Of a DNA stretch of 37,730 nt, positions 1 to 7,555 are shown one piece after another. Both the position numbers and the translations under genes were made by a program. Numbering within the stretch: the first letter of the stretch is position 1; each line of letters starts with the position of its first letter. Below the pieces are notes generated by a model, which saw only the letters and a list, made by a program, of their open reading frames with translations, had not been told where the DNA came from and searched no databases. The stretch is from a virus: positions 1 to 37,730 of the IMG/VR virus record IMGVR_UViG_3300024308_000317. One strand, given 5' to 3'.

Positions 1-675
1 ATGAAGCTGCCGAACAACTTATCAATTGAATGCACATTCGTATTTATATGCTTATTCTTTTTATTTGGCTTTATTTCAGGAATAGTCTCTCTAGACCTAG
101 TAAAGGATTCGAACTGGCCAGACATTATTACAGCATGGATTACAACACTGGCATTTTTACTTGCACTTAGAACATATTTTAAGTGGCTAGAAACAAAAAT
201 AAACGACGACTCGTATACTGCCGCAGTCAAATATATAAACATTCTTTCAGAGCTAGAGCAAAAAGCGAAATTCATCAATTATGGCTTTGAAGTTTTGACC
301 GTTCGCCCGGGGAAGATACCCATCTCGGAAGCCTATGCGAAGAACACAATTTCAAATATCAACCTTGCTATTAACGAACTAGACGAAGCAACCGCACGCT
401 TCGCCGACGCGAAATCTGATTTGTCATTCTGGGGGGTTTCACTCGCCAGCGAGGAAGGGCACAAGGAAACATACGAGACCCTACAGAGGATTTATAGGCT
501 ATCGGATGGACTACTTAACTGCTTCGTCAATGACTATATTCATAAAGACGAAGACCACACTAAAGAGTCGTGGGAAATGCCATACAAGGAAGCCCTGACC
601 CAGCTAGTCCAAAAAGAAAACGAAAGAAAAAAATCAAACATGAAGTCTTTTTTTATATTCAAAAACACCTACTAG
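1..675 (+). CDS. A+T-rich two-TM accessory (moron-type) protein, unknown function
   Basis: 224 aa. The ATG is the first base of the window, so a start further upstream cannot be excluded. Two hydrophobic segments are visible (about residues 11-30 and 44-60), followed by a charged, largely helical cytoplasmic-looking domain and a Lys-rich tail. Base composition is clearly A+T-rich, with many ATA, AAA and TTT codons, unlike the G+C-rich phage genes beside it; this suggests recent acquisition. It is convergent with the lysis cassette and sits at the extreme left end of the prophage, a common place for lysogenic-conversion genes. I do not recognise the family. A membrane-anchored exclusion or defence role is only an inference from topology and position. 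Confidence 0.7.
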   Translation: MKLPNNLSIECTFVFICLFFLFGFISGIVSLDLVKDSNWPDIITAWITTLAFLLALRTYFKWLETKINDDSYTAAVKYINILSELEQKAKFINYGFEVLTVRPGKIPISEAYAKNTISNINLAINELDEATARFADAKSDLSFWGVSLASEEGHKETYETLQRIYRLSDGLLNCFVNDYIHKDEDHTKESWEMPYKEALTQLVQKENERKKSNMKSFFIFKNTY

Positions 676-699
676 TCATTCTGTAGATCTCCGAATAAC

Positions 700-969
700 T
701 CACGGCGGACCACAAGTTTTCATCGCCGTTATGAGTTCACGCTCGTAACCAATCCGCTGCCGGCGCTCAGCCAGCAAAGCCCTCACCTTCACCTCCAGCG
801 AGTCGCCCGCTCGCAGCGTCGAAGCCGCCCAGGGCGGCACGGCCACCTCCTCCACCCGGCACGGCACCACCACCGGGACCTCCACGCGCACTAGGCGCGG
901 CTCGGCGTCCTGCCGGCCGGCGCACCCCGCCAGCGCGAACACCACACCCACCACGATTCCCAGCCTCAT
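700..969 (-). CDS. Rz1-like outer-membrane spanin lipoprotein
   Basis: 89 aa. The N-terminus has a short hydrophobic stretch ending in a lipobox (LAGC, Cys16), the mark of a lipoprotein processed by signal peptidase II. The mature part is short and contains Pro/Val-rich and basic helical stretches. It follows the Rz-like gene with a 4-bp ATGA overlap (966-969). Unlike lambda Rz1 it is placed after Rz rather than embedded in it. Known role of the family: the o-spanin pairs with Rz across the periplasm to fuse the inner and outer membranes at lysis. Confidence 0.75.
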   Translation of the reverse strand: MRLGIVVGVVFALAGCAGRQDAEPRLVRVEVPVVVPCRVEEVAVPPWAASTLRAGDSLEVKVRALLAERRQRIGYERELITAMKTCGPP

Positions 970-1331
970 AGACCCAGCTCCCGGTTGATCACCGCCTCAG
1001 CCGCGGCGCACAAGTCGCCGCCGATCCGCTCCTGCTGCAGGCGCTGGGCGGCGGCGTAGTCGCCGGCAGTGGCCTGGCGCGCCTCCTGCTTGACCTGGAC
1101 GGCGGCCTGCTGCCGCTGCTCGGCCTCGGCGCGCAACTGGGCCATCCGGGCGTTCTGCTCGCCCACGGCGCTCTCCAGGTCCTGGCGCGCCTGCTGGCAC
1201 CGCACGGCCTGGGCCTGCGCCTCGTCCAGCAGCGGGCGATAGTGCTGGGCAGCCAGCCAGGCACCACCGGCAGCGGCCAGCAGCAGCGCCACGCCGGCCA
1301 GCACCAGGCGCAGAGGAATCACGGCGCTCAT
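966..1331 (-). CDS. Rz-like inner-membrane spanin
   Basis: 121 aa from the ATG at 1331, which overlaps the endolysin stop by ATGA; an upstream in-frame extension is less likely. One N-terminal transmembrane helix (about residues 5-27, Leu/Ala-rich) is followed by a long Gln/Ala/Glu-rich coiled-coil periplasmic region with two cysteines. That is the i-spanin architecture. It is translationally coupled to endolysin and Rz1, giving the standard endolysin-Rz-Rz1 order. Confidence 0.8.
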   Translation of the reverse strand: MSAVIPLRLVLAGVALLLAAAGGAWLAAQHYRPLLDEAQAQAVRCQQARQDLESAVGEQNARMAQLRAEAEQRQQAAVQVKQEARQATAGDYAAAQRLQQERIGGDLCAAAEAVINRELGL

Positions 1332-1969
1332 GCCAGCACCGCCCGGGCGCGATCCCACAGCAGGCGGCGCTCGGCGCGGCCGTTCTGCCCGCCGTTGATG
1401 CGCTGGGTGATGTCGTCGAACCGACCGGTATCGGCCAGGGCGTTGAGCCCGTTGTCATCCCAGAACCACGCCGCCGACAGCGCCGCATGCTCTGGCCGCT
1501 CCAGCAGCTCAGGCTGCTCCACCAGGGGCAGGCCAAGGGCGCTACCGCACCGCTGGTACTGCGCTCGGCCGGTGATCTGGAACAGCCCCCGGCCCCGGTA
1601 TCGCCAGCCGTCACCGGAGGCGGCCGGGCCGTTGCCCATCCGATTGCCGTAGACCGCATTGGCGATGGCCTCGGGCTGGCGCTCCAGGCGCAGGGCGAGC
1701 CCGTTGGGCACGCGCTGGCGGGCGGTAGGATCCACGGCGAAACGGCCGGGCCAGGTATTGGCCAGGCCGGCGGCGCCGTAGTTCAGGTTCTCCACCAGCC
1801 GGGTGAGCTCGGCGCTCTCATGACCAGCCTGGGCCAGGAACGCGGCCAGGCGCACGCGGCCGGTGATGTCGTACCGGGCCGCCGCTCGGTTGATGGCGGA
1901 AACAAAAACGCCCGCGTTTCGGCGGGCGTTCGGGAGGATCTGCAGCAGCTGCTGCTCGGTGATCTGCAT
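1328..1969 (-). CDS. Endolysin, glycoside hydrolase family 19 (chitinase-like)
   Basis: 213 aa from the ATG at 1969. The N-terminal half has the GH19 phage-lysozyme signature: a LAAFLAQAGHES segment (His50, Glu51) followed by a second acidic residue in the VENLNYGA segment (Glu60). This is followed by the NRMGNG and GDGWRYRGRGLFQITGR motifs typical of GH19 endolysins. No signal peptide or TM segment is seen, so release should depend on a holin. Holin-like genes lie about 20 kb upstream at the other end of the late operon, so the lysis functions are split. A G+C-rich patch followed by T6 (about 1985-2005, read on the - strand) precedes it and might be a weak terminator. Confidence 0.9.
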   Translation of the reverse strand: MQITEQQLLQILPNARRNAGVFVSAINRAAARYDITGRVRLAAFLAQAGHESAELTRLVENLNYGAAGLANTWPGRFAVDPTARQRVPNGLALRLERQPEAIANAVYGNRMGNGPAASGDGWRYRGRGLFQITGRAQYQRCGSALGLPLVEQPELLERPEHAALSAAWFWDDNGLNALADTGRFDDITQRINGGQNGRAERRLLWDRARAVLA

Positions 1970-2009
1970 GGGTGGTGCTCCAGATGAAAAAACCCGCTCG
2001 GGGCGAGGC

Positions 2010-2588
2010 TCAGTTGGATTCAGCGGATAGGCAGGCGTTCTCAAGCGATCTAACAGCCTCATCGGCTATTTGAGCGGCCAGCACAGGGTTGTCCTCGGCC
2101 ATGGCCTGGCGGAGCATCTCCTTGGCCTGTAGGCGTATCTCACGAATACGGCACATCTGTTCGGTATGGGCAGTTGCAGCGGCCAGGATGCTGTCGGCAG
2201 CCTGGCGCGGAGTGCGCCCGTTGATGGCCCAGGCGGCCACCATGCGAGGAACCTCGCCCTGATATCCAGAGGCAGCAAACTGCTCTGCCTCCTCTCTGGC
2301 CCGGTCCCGCTCGAGTGCACGCAGCGGATCACCAGCGCAACGCCTACGCGTTGCATCAGCTGCTGCATCGACCCGCTCGCATAGTTCCGCAACGGTAGTT
2401 CGCCGTTCGGGTGGATCAACCAATATCGGGAACCCATCGTCACCCCAGTCAATGACCTTTCCCCTCGACTGGCCGTGTAGCAGCTCGGCGTAGCGTATGG
2501 CTGACAATGCAACAGCATCGGCGGGAATGCAGGCGCCGTGAACGGCGCGGCAGAACAGCCCGCGCGCAGATCGTGATGCGTAATACAT
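2010..2588 (-). CDS. Tail fibre assembly chaperone-like protein
   Basis: 192 aa. The N-terminal 65 residues follow the pattern of small phage fibre-assembly chaperones: an aromatic start, FCRAVHG, IPADAVALS, a RYAELLHGQS stretch, and a GFPILVDPPE segment. The C-terminal part is helical and Ala/Glu/Arg-rich. The gene directly follows the distal fibre gene, where Tfa-type chaperones normally lie. Known role of the family: assisting folding or trimerisation of the distal fibre. It could instead be a structural tail protein. Confidence 0.6.
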   Translation of the reverse strand: MYYASRSARGLFCRAVHGACIPADAVALSAIRYAELLHGQSRGKVIDWGDDGFPILVDPPERRTTVAELCERVDAAADATRRRCAGDPLRALERDRAREEAEQFAASGYQGEVPRMVAAWAINGRTPRQAADSILAAATAHTEQMCRIREIRLQAKEMLRQAMAEDNPVLAAQIADEAVRSLENACLSAESN

Positions 2589-2590
2589 GT

Positions 2591-3262
2591 TCAGTTCCCG
2601 ATAATGAGGTAGAAAATATCGAACGCAGAGTTTGAACTGGACGTCCCGACCCCTGCGCGCCTGTTGAATGACGTGCTAGATAGGCTGGTATCGCCCGTGC
2701 TAGACGTGACATCCCACCCTAGTGGACCGGCGACGATAGGGGCGGCAAGCGCCAGGATCTTTGAACCAGGAAACGTAATCGGGTGGGTGACGGTGATGGT
2801 GCCGGCGGTGGAGTTTGAGGCGCGACCAAACTGTACGATCAGCCCTCCCAACCAAGTCGGGAATGCAACGTAGCCACTGGTTCCCAGGCTGATTGCGAAT
2901 CCGGCGCGCAACTTCTTGGGTGTCACGATCACATCGTCTAGTGCGCCCGCGTTAACTTCCGCCTGCGTTCCAACGCGTAGCACTCCGCGCAACGCCTCGG
3001 TAGCAACCGCCGCCGATGAGCGAATCGCCTGAATGATCCGCAGAGGCGACCATGATCGAAGCGCCGTTTCAATACCTGCCTCCGACTCTGCCTGAGTGGC
3101 GGCGGGTGGGTTCACCTGGTTGGAGGGGTACGCCACCACGGTGCCTGAGCTGTTGGTGACGTAGATGTCGAACCCCGTGCCGACGCGGACGTAATAGACC
3201 GCGTCAGGCGCCAGCGTTGCGGGCAGTGACGCCACCACCTTGAACTGACTGATCGTCGGCAT
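2591..3262 (-). CDS. Tail fibre / receptor-binding protein
   Basis: 223 aa from the ATG at 3262. Residues 1-48 resemble the N-terminus of the preceding gene product (an FKVVASLPATLAPDAVYYV-like segment), suggesting a shared attachment domain. The middle is Ala-rich and polar (QAESEAGIETALRSW, TPKKLRAGF), as in many fibre shafts. The C-terminus (GYVAFPTWLGGLIVQFGR ... ITFPGSKILALAAP ... FDIFYLIIGN) matches the style of the beta-rich tip domain seen in many phage fibres. Position beside the chaperone-like gene supports a host-recognition role. Which receptor it binds cannot be told. Confidence 0.7.
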   Translation of the reverse strand: MPTISQFKVVASLPATLAPDAVYYVRVGTGFDIYVTNSSGTVVAYPSNQVNPPAATQAESEAGIETALRSWSPLRIIQAIRSSAAVATEALRGVLRVGTQAEVNAGALDDVIVTPKKLRAGFAISLGTSGYVAFPTWLGGLIVQFGRASNSTAGTITVTHPITFPGSKILALAAPIVAGPLGWDVTSSTGDTSLSSTSFNRRAGVGTSSSNSAFDIFYLIIGN

Positions 3263-3266
3263 AGGG

Positions 3267-3833
3267 TCACCAGTTCGCGCCGTTCCACTCTGCAGGGATG
3301 GCAGCACCATTGAACCGCAGCAGGCCGCCGGACTCGCTGAACTTGTCCAAGGTGGCCTTGTTGGCGTGGGAGTGGGCGGCGGCCACGGCGCTGTCGATCT
3401 GCGCCGGGGTGCTGGTGGGGCGCCCCTGGATGGCGTTCCAGGTCAGGGTCACGTCCATGGATTCATACTCGGCGAGTTTCAGCCAGCTGGAGGTGGCCGG
3501 GTTCCAGCCATACAGAGCGGCACCGGCATTCACGGTGGGGTCGCCGGTGGCATCCTCCACCAGCACGAACGTGGCCGAGGTCAGGCTGCCCTCCAGGGCA
3601 TTGCGCGCGGCGATGTCGGCGACGAACACCAGCGGGGCACCGGAGCTGGGCAGGCTGGCCAGGGCGTCGGTGATCAGCGCGTTGATCATCGAGCTGTTGC
3701 CGATGGCCCGCGCCTCGCCGGCGGCGTTGGTCAGGTAGCCTTCGGCGTAGGTGCCGTTCTGGACGAAGTAGAACGCGTCGGCCGCCAGGGTGCCGGGCAG
3801 GCTGCTGACCTTGTGGAATTGGATGGTGCTCAT
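3267..3833 (-). CDS. Tail fibre-associated protein
   Basis: 188 aa. Residues 1-47 (a FHKVSSLPGTLAADAFYFV-like segment) are homologous by eye to the start of the next fibre protein, so the two genes probably arose by domain duplication. The C-terminal part has HSHANKATLDKFSESGG and ends with a short LRFNG / EWNGANW motif typical of fibre shaft segments. It is 9 bp downstream of a small collagen-like gene and lies in the tail-tip cluster. Structural role is inferred from context. Confidence 0.6.
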   Translation of the reverse strand: MSTIQFHKVSSLPGTLAADAFYFVQNGTYAEGYLTNAAGEARAIGNSSMINALITDALASLPSSGAPLVFVADIAARNALEGSLTSATFVLVEDATGDPTVNAGAALYGWNPATSSWLKLAEYESMDVTLTWNAIQGRPTSTPAQIDSAVAAAHSHANKATLDKFSESGGLLRFNGAAIPAEWNGANW

Positions 3834-3842
3834 GGGGTTCTC

Positions 3843-4067
3843 CTACCAGGTTTGCTCGGCCCAACTCACGGGCGCGACGTAGAGCCCGTTCGGGCGGTTT
3901 TCGATCTGATTGCCCGGGTCCGGGCTGAGGGTGGCGCCGTCGACGCCATTGCGCCCCGGCGGGCCCTGGCCACCGGCGGCGATGGCCACCCCGGCGACGC
4001 GGGTCGGCTCCACCACTAGGGCCACCGCTTCGGCCACGGCAACGACGACCGGGGTTTCAGCAGCCAT
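3843..4067 (-). CDS. Small collagen-like tail protein
   Basis: 74 aa. Val/Ala-rich N-terminal half, then a short Gly-X-Y-like stretch (GQGPPGRNGVDGA, residues 33-45) and a C-terminal part ending in SWAEQTW. It overlaps the upstream gene by 11 bp and is 9 bp from the next gene, so it belongs to the tail-tip operon segment. Short collagen-like blocks are common in phage fibre and baseplate proteins. No specific function is recognised. Confidence 0.5.
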   Translation of the reverse strand: MAAETPVVVAVAEAVALVVEPTRVAGVAIAAGGQGPPGRNGVDGATLSPDPGNQIENRPNGLYVAPVSWAEQTW

Positions 4068-4647
4068 GGGCGCACCCTCCTCCGCCGTTAACCAGCACCT
4101 GGCCGGCCACCCAGCGGTTCACGGTGCCGTCGGGGTGGGTGATGGTCAGGTCCCATTCACCGCGCGCCCAGGTGATGGCGGCGGTTTGCTCGGCGGTGAG
4201 GATCAGCAGCACCCGGCCGAGGCCCTGGAGCTGCACGCCGCCGTTGCCCTGGGTCAGCAGGATGGGGGCGGCGCCTTCGCCCCGGATCTCGGCGCGGATC
4301 TCGCAGCCGGTCAGGTCCACCGGGAGGCGGTAGACCAGCAGGCCGCTGGCGGCGGTGCGCCCCTGCCCGGCCAGGTCGTTGAACTCCAGGGTGTCGGCGT
4401 CCACTACGTGGGCCAGGCGGCCCGGTGAGCGCTGCTTGTCCTGGTTGAGGTCGGGCCAGTTGGGCACGCCCTCGCACCACACCATCCAGTCGCCAGGCAG
4501 GCCGTGGGCGGGCACCTGCAGGCGCACCGGGGCGGTGCCGGCCAGGCCGGTGATGGGGCGGTACTGGTAGACGGGCTGCATCAGCAGCAGCGGCTGGTTG
4601 AGGGTGGCGCCCGGGATGACGGGCAGGTCTAGGCGGGCCGGCTGCAT
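4057..4647 (-). CDS. Tail-tip structural protein, unknown
   Basis: 196 aa, beta-rich in appearance. The N-terminal half has a PVRLQVPAHGLPGDWMVWCEG segment, the middle DADTLEFNDL, and the C-terminal half is an ITHPDGTVNRWVAGQVLV-type strand-rich domain. Such domains occur in the baseplate/fibre cluster of several Pseudomonas siphoviruses. I do not recognise a named family. Its place among fibre genes supports a virion role. Confidence 0.55.
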   Translation of the reverse strand: MQPARLDLPVIPGATLNQPLLLMQPVYQYRPITGLAGTAPVRLQVPAHGLPGDWMVWCEGVPNWPDLNQDKQRSPGRLAHVVDADTLEFNDLAGQGRTAASGLLVYRLPVDLTGCEIRAEIRGEGAAPILLTQGNGGVQLQGLGRVLLILTAEQTAAITWARGEWDLTITHPDGTVNRWVAGQVLVNGGGGCAHGC

Positions 4648-4676
4648 GGCTGGCTACTCCAGGGCTAGGGGTGGAA

Positions 4677-5369
4677 TCAGGTGTCGAACGAGCGTTCGTG
4701 CAGGACGAGCAGGTGGCAGGTGCCGGCGTTGGGGTTGACGTACAGCCGGCCCCAGACGATGCCGTTGAGGTTCTCGATGATCAGGTCGGTGCCGCTGCTG
4801 GTGTACCAGCTGCCCGTGCTGCCCTCGACGGTGGGGGTGTTGCCTGGGGTGCTGATGGTGAACGGCGGCGAGCCGGTACTGCTGCGGATGAACACGTCCA
4901 CCTGGCGCGGGGCGTTGGGGATGACCAGGCTGGCGGGGTTCTCCATCTGGTTCAGGCGCATCTCCACCAGGCCATGGTCGTCGGTGAGGGTGTAGGTGCC
5001 ATCGAAGGTGACGTCGAGGATCTGCTGGCCGTACCCACCGCCACCGCCTCCCCCGCCCGCTGCTGCCAGCGCCTGGAGGGTGGCGGCGGTGCAGGAGCAG
5101 ATCACCCGGGCGCCTGCGAGCCAGTCCTGGGCGGGCCGGTCTTCGACACCGCGCTCGGCGAGGGTCAGCACGCCGCCGCTGGCACCGGTGACCCGCACCA
5201 CCTCATAGGCGGTGGAGCCCGGCGTGGTGTCCAGCAGGGTCAGCAGGTAGTGGTCGCCGGCGCCGAACTCCAGCCGTGCGGCCAGCTCCGGGGCGACCTC
5301 CAGCTGCAGGGCGTTGGAGGCCAGCGGCTGCAGCAGCTCGGCCGACCAGTTGTTGACGAATCTGAGCAT
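4677..5369 (-). CDS. Tail-tip / fibre-proximal protein with poly-Gly linker
   Basis: 230 aa from the ATG at 5369, preceded by AGGAGAAACC. Residues 1-100 contain an LTLLDTTPGSTAYEVVRVTG segment, then a poly-glycine hinge at about residues 105-113, then a beta-rich C-terminal domain (FDGTYTLTDDHG ... STPGNTPTVEGSTGSWYTSS ... NGIVWGRLYV). A flexible glycine hinge between two folded halves fits a tail-tip adaptor. An in-frame extension further upstream overlaps the neighbouring gene and is less likely. No named family recognised. Confidence 0.6.
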   Translation of the reverse strand: MLRFVNNWSAELLQPLASNALQLEVAPELAARLEFGAGDHYLLTLLDTTPGSTAYEVVRVTGASGGVLTLAERGVEDRPAQDWLAGARVICSCTAATLQALAAAGGGGGGGGYGQQILDVTFDGTYTLTDDHGLVEMRLNQMENPASLVIPNAPRQVDVFIRSSTGSPPFTISTPGNTPTVEGSTGSWYTSSGTDLIIENLNGIVWGRLYVNPNAGTCHLLVLHERSFDT

Positions 5370-5377
5370 GGTTTCTC

Positions 5378-7108
5378 CTACACCCAGCCATGGGAAATGA
5401 TGTCTGCCCGGTGGCGCTCCACCTGGCCGGTGACGATGTTGAGGCTGCACCGGTTGACCGGGCGCATGTCGGTTCGGCCGAAGCCGTCCTCCAGCGGGAC
5501 GATGTTCGTTATCGGGACGGTGATGCTCACCGGGTCGGGGTACAGGCCCCGGGAGGTGATCAGCGGGCCGTAGCGCACCTGGTAGGGTCCCCCACCGTTC
5601 TCGATGTTGCGTTGCAGGCGGGCCAGGCACACGGTGCGGTTGGAGGCGTAGATGACGCTGTGATCCAGCCGCCACTGTTGCCAGAGGCCGTTCTGGGCGC
5701 TGTAGCCGACGCCCACGCGAGTCAGGTTGTAGCCCCAGGGGTTGAGGCCCCACGTAGTCCGCTTGGGCGGGTCGGTCACACGGTGGCGCTCCTCGCCGTT
5801 CTCCAGCACCTCATACGAGACCTGGAACACGCTGGCCCCCTCGTCCAGCCCGTCGGTGGTGAGGCGCCAGCGGTCGTGCAGGTGCTCGCGCCGCTCCAGC
5901 TGCAGGGTGTCGACGGTCTCGCCGTCCGGGCCGCGCAGCACCAGGTTGTAGCGCTGCACTTCCTCCCGCTGCCCGACCAGTTCGTAGACCGAATCGTCCT
6001 CGATGGTGGTGTCGCCGCCCACGCACTGGGACCCGTTGTTGCGGTAGGTGGAGGTGATCACCCGGGCGCCGCTGGAATTGTCGGTGATGGTGGAGGTGGC
6101 TGTGACCTCGGCCAGGGCGTCAATCCGCACCTCGGCCACGCTGCCGTCGCCCCGGAACCAGGCGGCCACCAGGGCGTTGCGCTGGCCGTAACGCGCGGTC
6201 GAGGTGCCCTCGTAGCCGCTCATGTCGGCATCGGCGGCCCCGCGCTCGTACCCGGCGGGCCGGGTGGTGACCTGGGTCTCGCAGGATGGCCAGACCGGGT
6301 TGCCGGTGGTGGTGGCAGGGTGTGCCCCGAGGCGCACCACGGCCATGCCGTCATCCAGCTCGTCCACCAGGTCGCCCATGGCGCCGGTCCGGTTGTGTAC
6401 CACCGTGACCGAGGCCGTGGGCGCGGCCAGGGTGCCGCCGACGTCGACCCGCAACAGGCCGAGCATGGCGAAGCCGCCGCGCCTCCAGTCGTTGGAGAAC
6501 GAGGGCGTGATGCTGAACAGGGCGCTGCGCCCGTTGGGCAGGATGTCGATCAGGGTGAGCACCCAGCCCTCGATCTGCGGGGAGCCCTGGGTGCGCCCGG
6601 TGTAGACCGGCGGCTGGACGGTCTGCCCCACGTCCATGGCCGGCAGCTCCACCCGCACCGGGCTCGCGGCCTGCCCGATGATCGAGTGGTTGAACTCGAA
6701 CACGAACGCCAGGCTGTCGCCGCTGCGCGCGGTCTGCATCCACACACGCCCCACCTGCCCATCCAGCTGCACGGGCCATTCGTTGGTGCGGAAGTGGGTT
6801 CCGCCATAGGCCACCAGTCGGCCGCGCCCGAAACGCAGCAGCGCCTTTCCCCACCAGGCCGCGCCGGCGCCGATCTCGTCCCCGGTGGGGATGCGGTCGG
6901 GCAGGCCGATGTCCCACAGGTAGGACCAGTGGCCAGGCTCGATACCGTAGGTGAGCTGGTAGTCCAGCCGGTAGCGCTCGCCGTTGCTCAGTTGCACGTA
7001 GTTCTGGGCGTTGTACGGCTCGATGACCTGGCCATGCCAACACCAGCCCCAGGTGTCCAGCCGGCGCGGTACGGGCGGCCGCACCTGGGCGGTACGCGGG
7101 GCACTCAT
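5378..7108 (-). CDS. Large tail structural protein
   Basis: 576 aa, Trp/Tyr/Arg-rich, no TM segment. It starts with a 4-bp overlap with the preceding gene, and its composition (beta-strand-rich, many GxV and NxT turns) is that of a tail-tip or central fibre protein. I see no enzymatic motif. It lies between a hendecad-repeat protein and the poly-Gly protein in the tail-tip cluster. The absence of recognisable lambda-type M, L, K, I, J genes suggests this tail tip is of a different lineage, with this protein as one of its main components. Confidence 0.6.
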   Translation of the reverse strand: MSAPRTAQVRPPVPRRLDTWGWCWHGQVIEPYNAQNYVQLSNGERYRLDYQLTYGIEPGHWSYLWDIGLPDRIPTGDEIGAGAAWWGKALLRFGRGRLVAYGGTHFRTNEWPVQLDGQVGRVWMQTARSGDSLAFVFEFNHSIIGQAASPVRVELPAMDVGQTVQPPVYTGRTQGSPQIEGWVLTLIDILPNGRSALFSITPSFSNDWRRGGFAMLGLLRVDVGGTLAAPTASVTVVHNRTGAMGDLVDELDDGMAVVRLGAHPATTTGNPVWPSCETQVTTRPAGYERGAADADMSGYEGTSTARYGQRNALVAAWFRGDGSVAEVRIDALAEVTATSTITDNSSGARVITSTYRNNGSQCVGGDTTIEDDSVYELVGQREEVQRYNLVLRGPDGETVDTLQLERREHLHDRWRLTTDGLDEGASVFQVSYEVLENGEERHRVTDPPKRTTWGLNPWGYNLTRVGVGYSAQNGLWQQWRLDHSVIYASNRTVCLARLQRNIENGGGPYQVRYGPLITSRGLYPDPVSITVPITNIVPLEDGFGRTDMRPVNRCSLNIVTGQVERHRADIISHGWV

Positions 7109-7554
7109 GGCGTGGGCTCCACCAGGTAGTGGAACTCGGTGTCGCGGCCGTTGGCGTCGCGCAGCACCACCTGCTCGATGGGCGCCTCGCGGAACGTGAA
7201 CAGGCCGTCGGAGGTGGAGACCAGGCGCATCGGGTGGTAGACCCGGGCGCTGACGTCGGTTTCCTGCAGGGGGCCGGCGATGCCGGCGCCGCCGGTGGCA
7301 GGCGGCACGTAGTCGCTGCGCCCGCGCGCGGCCGGGGCTGCACCGCGCGCGGCCACGGTGCGCAGCTCCTGCCGGCGGATGGGCGGCCGCACCAGGCGGT
7401 TGAGGTCGCGCTGCACCTGCTGGCTGTCGCCTCGGCGCGCGGCCTCGTTGGCTGCTCCGCTGGCCCGCCGGGCCGCTTCGTTGGCGGCGCCCGACGCGCG
7501 GCGGGCGGCCTCGTTCGCCGCCCCACTGTTGCGGCGGTCGCTCTCGTTGCTCAT
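7105..7554 (-). CDS. Tail-tip protein with three 11-residue N-terminal repeats
   Basis: 149 aa. Residues 7-39 are three consecutive 11-residue units of the form RR(A/N)SGAANEAA, encoded by three 33-bp repeats (about 7438-7536). Hendecad periodicity is compatible with a right-handed coiled coil or helical bundle. The rest is a Pro/Gly-rich linker and a beta-like C-terminal domain (PMRLVSTSDGLFTFREAPIEQVVL). Probably a tail-tip connector; no family recognised. Confidence 0.55.
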   Translation of the reverse strand: MSNESDRRNSGAANEAARRASGAANEAARRASGAANEAARRGDSQQVQRDLNRLVRPPIRRQELRTVAARGAAPAARGRSDYVPPATGGAGIAGPLQETDVSARVYHPMRLVSTSDGLFTFREAPIEQVVLRDANGRDTEFHYLVEPTP

Positions 7555-7555
7555 C

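Noticed and set aside
5390-7129. Long + strand open frame of 579 codons
   Set aside because: It is antisense to the tail gene at 5378-7108, has Val/Gly/His/Gln-rich low-complexity composition typical of a G+C-rich mirror frame, and has no recognisable motif.
7438-7536. CRISPR-like repeats
   Set aside because: The repeats are contiguous 33-bp coding units without spacers and are in frame in a tail gene.
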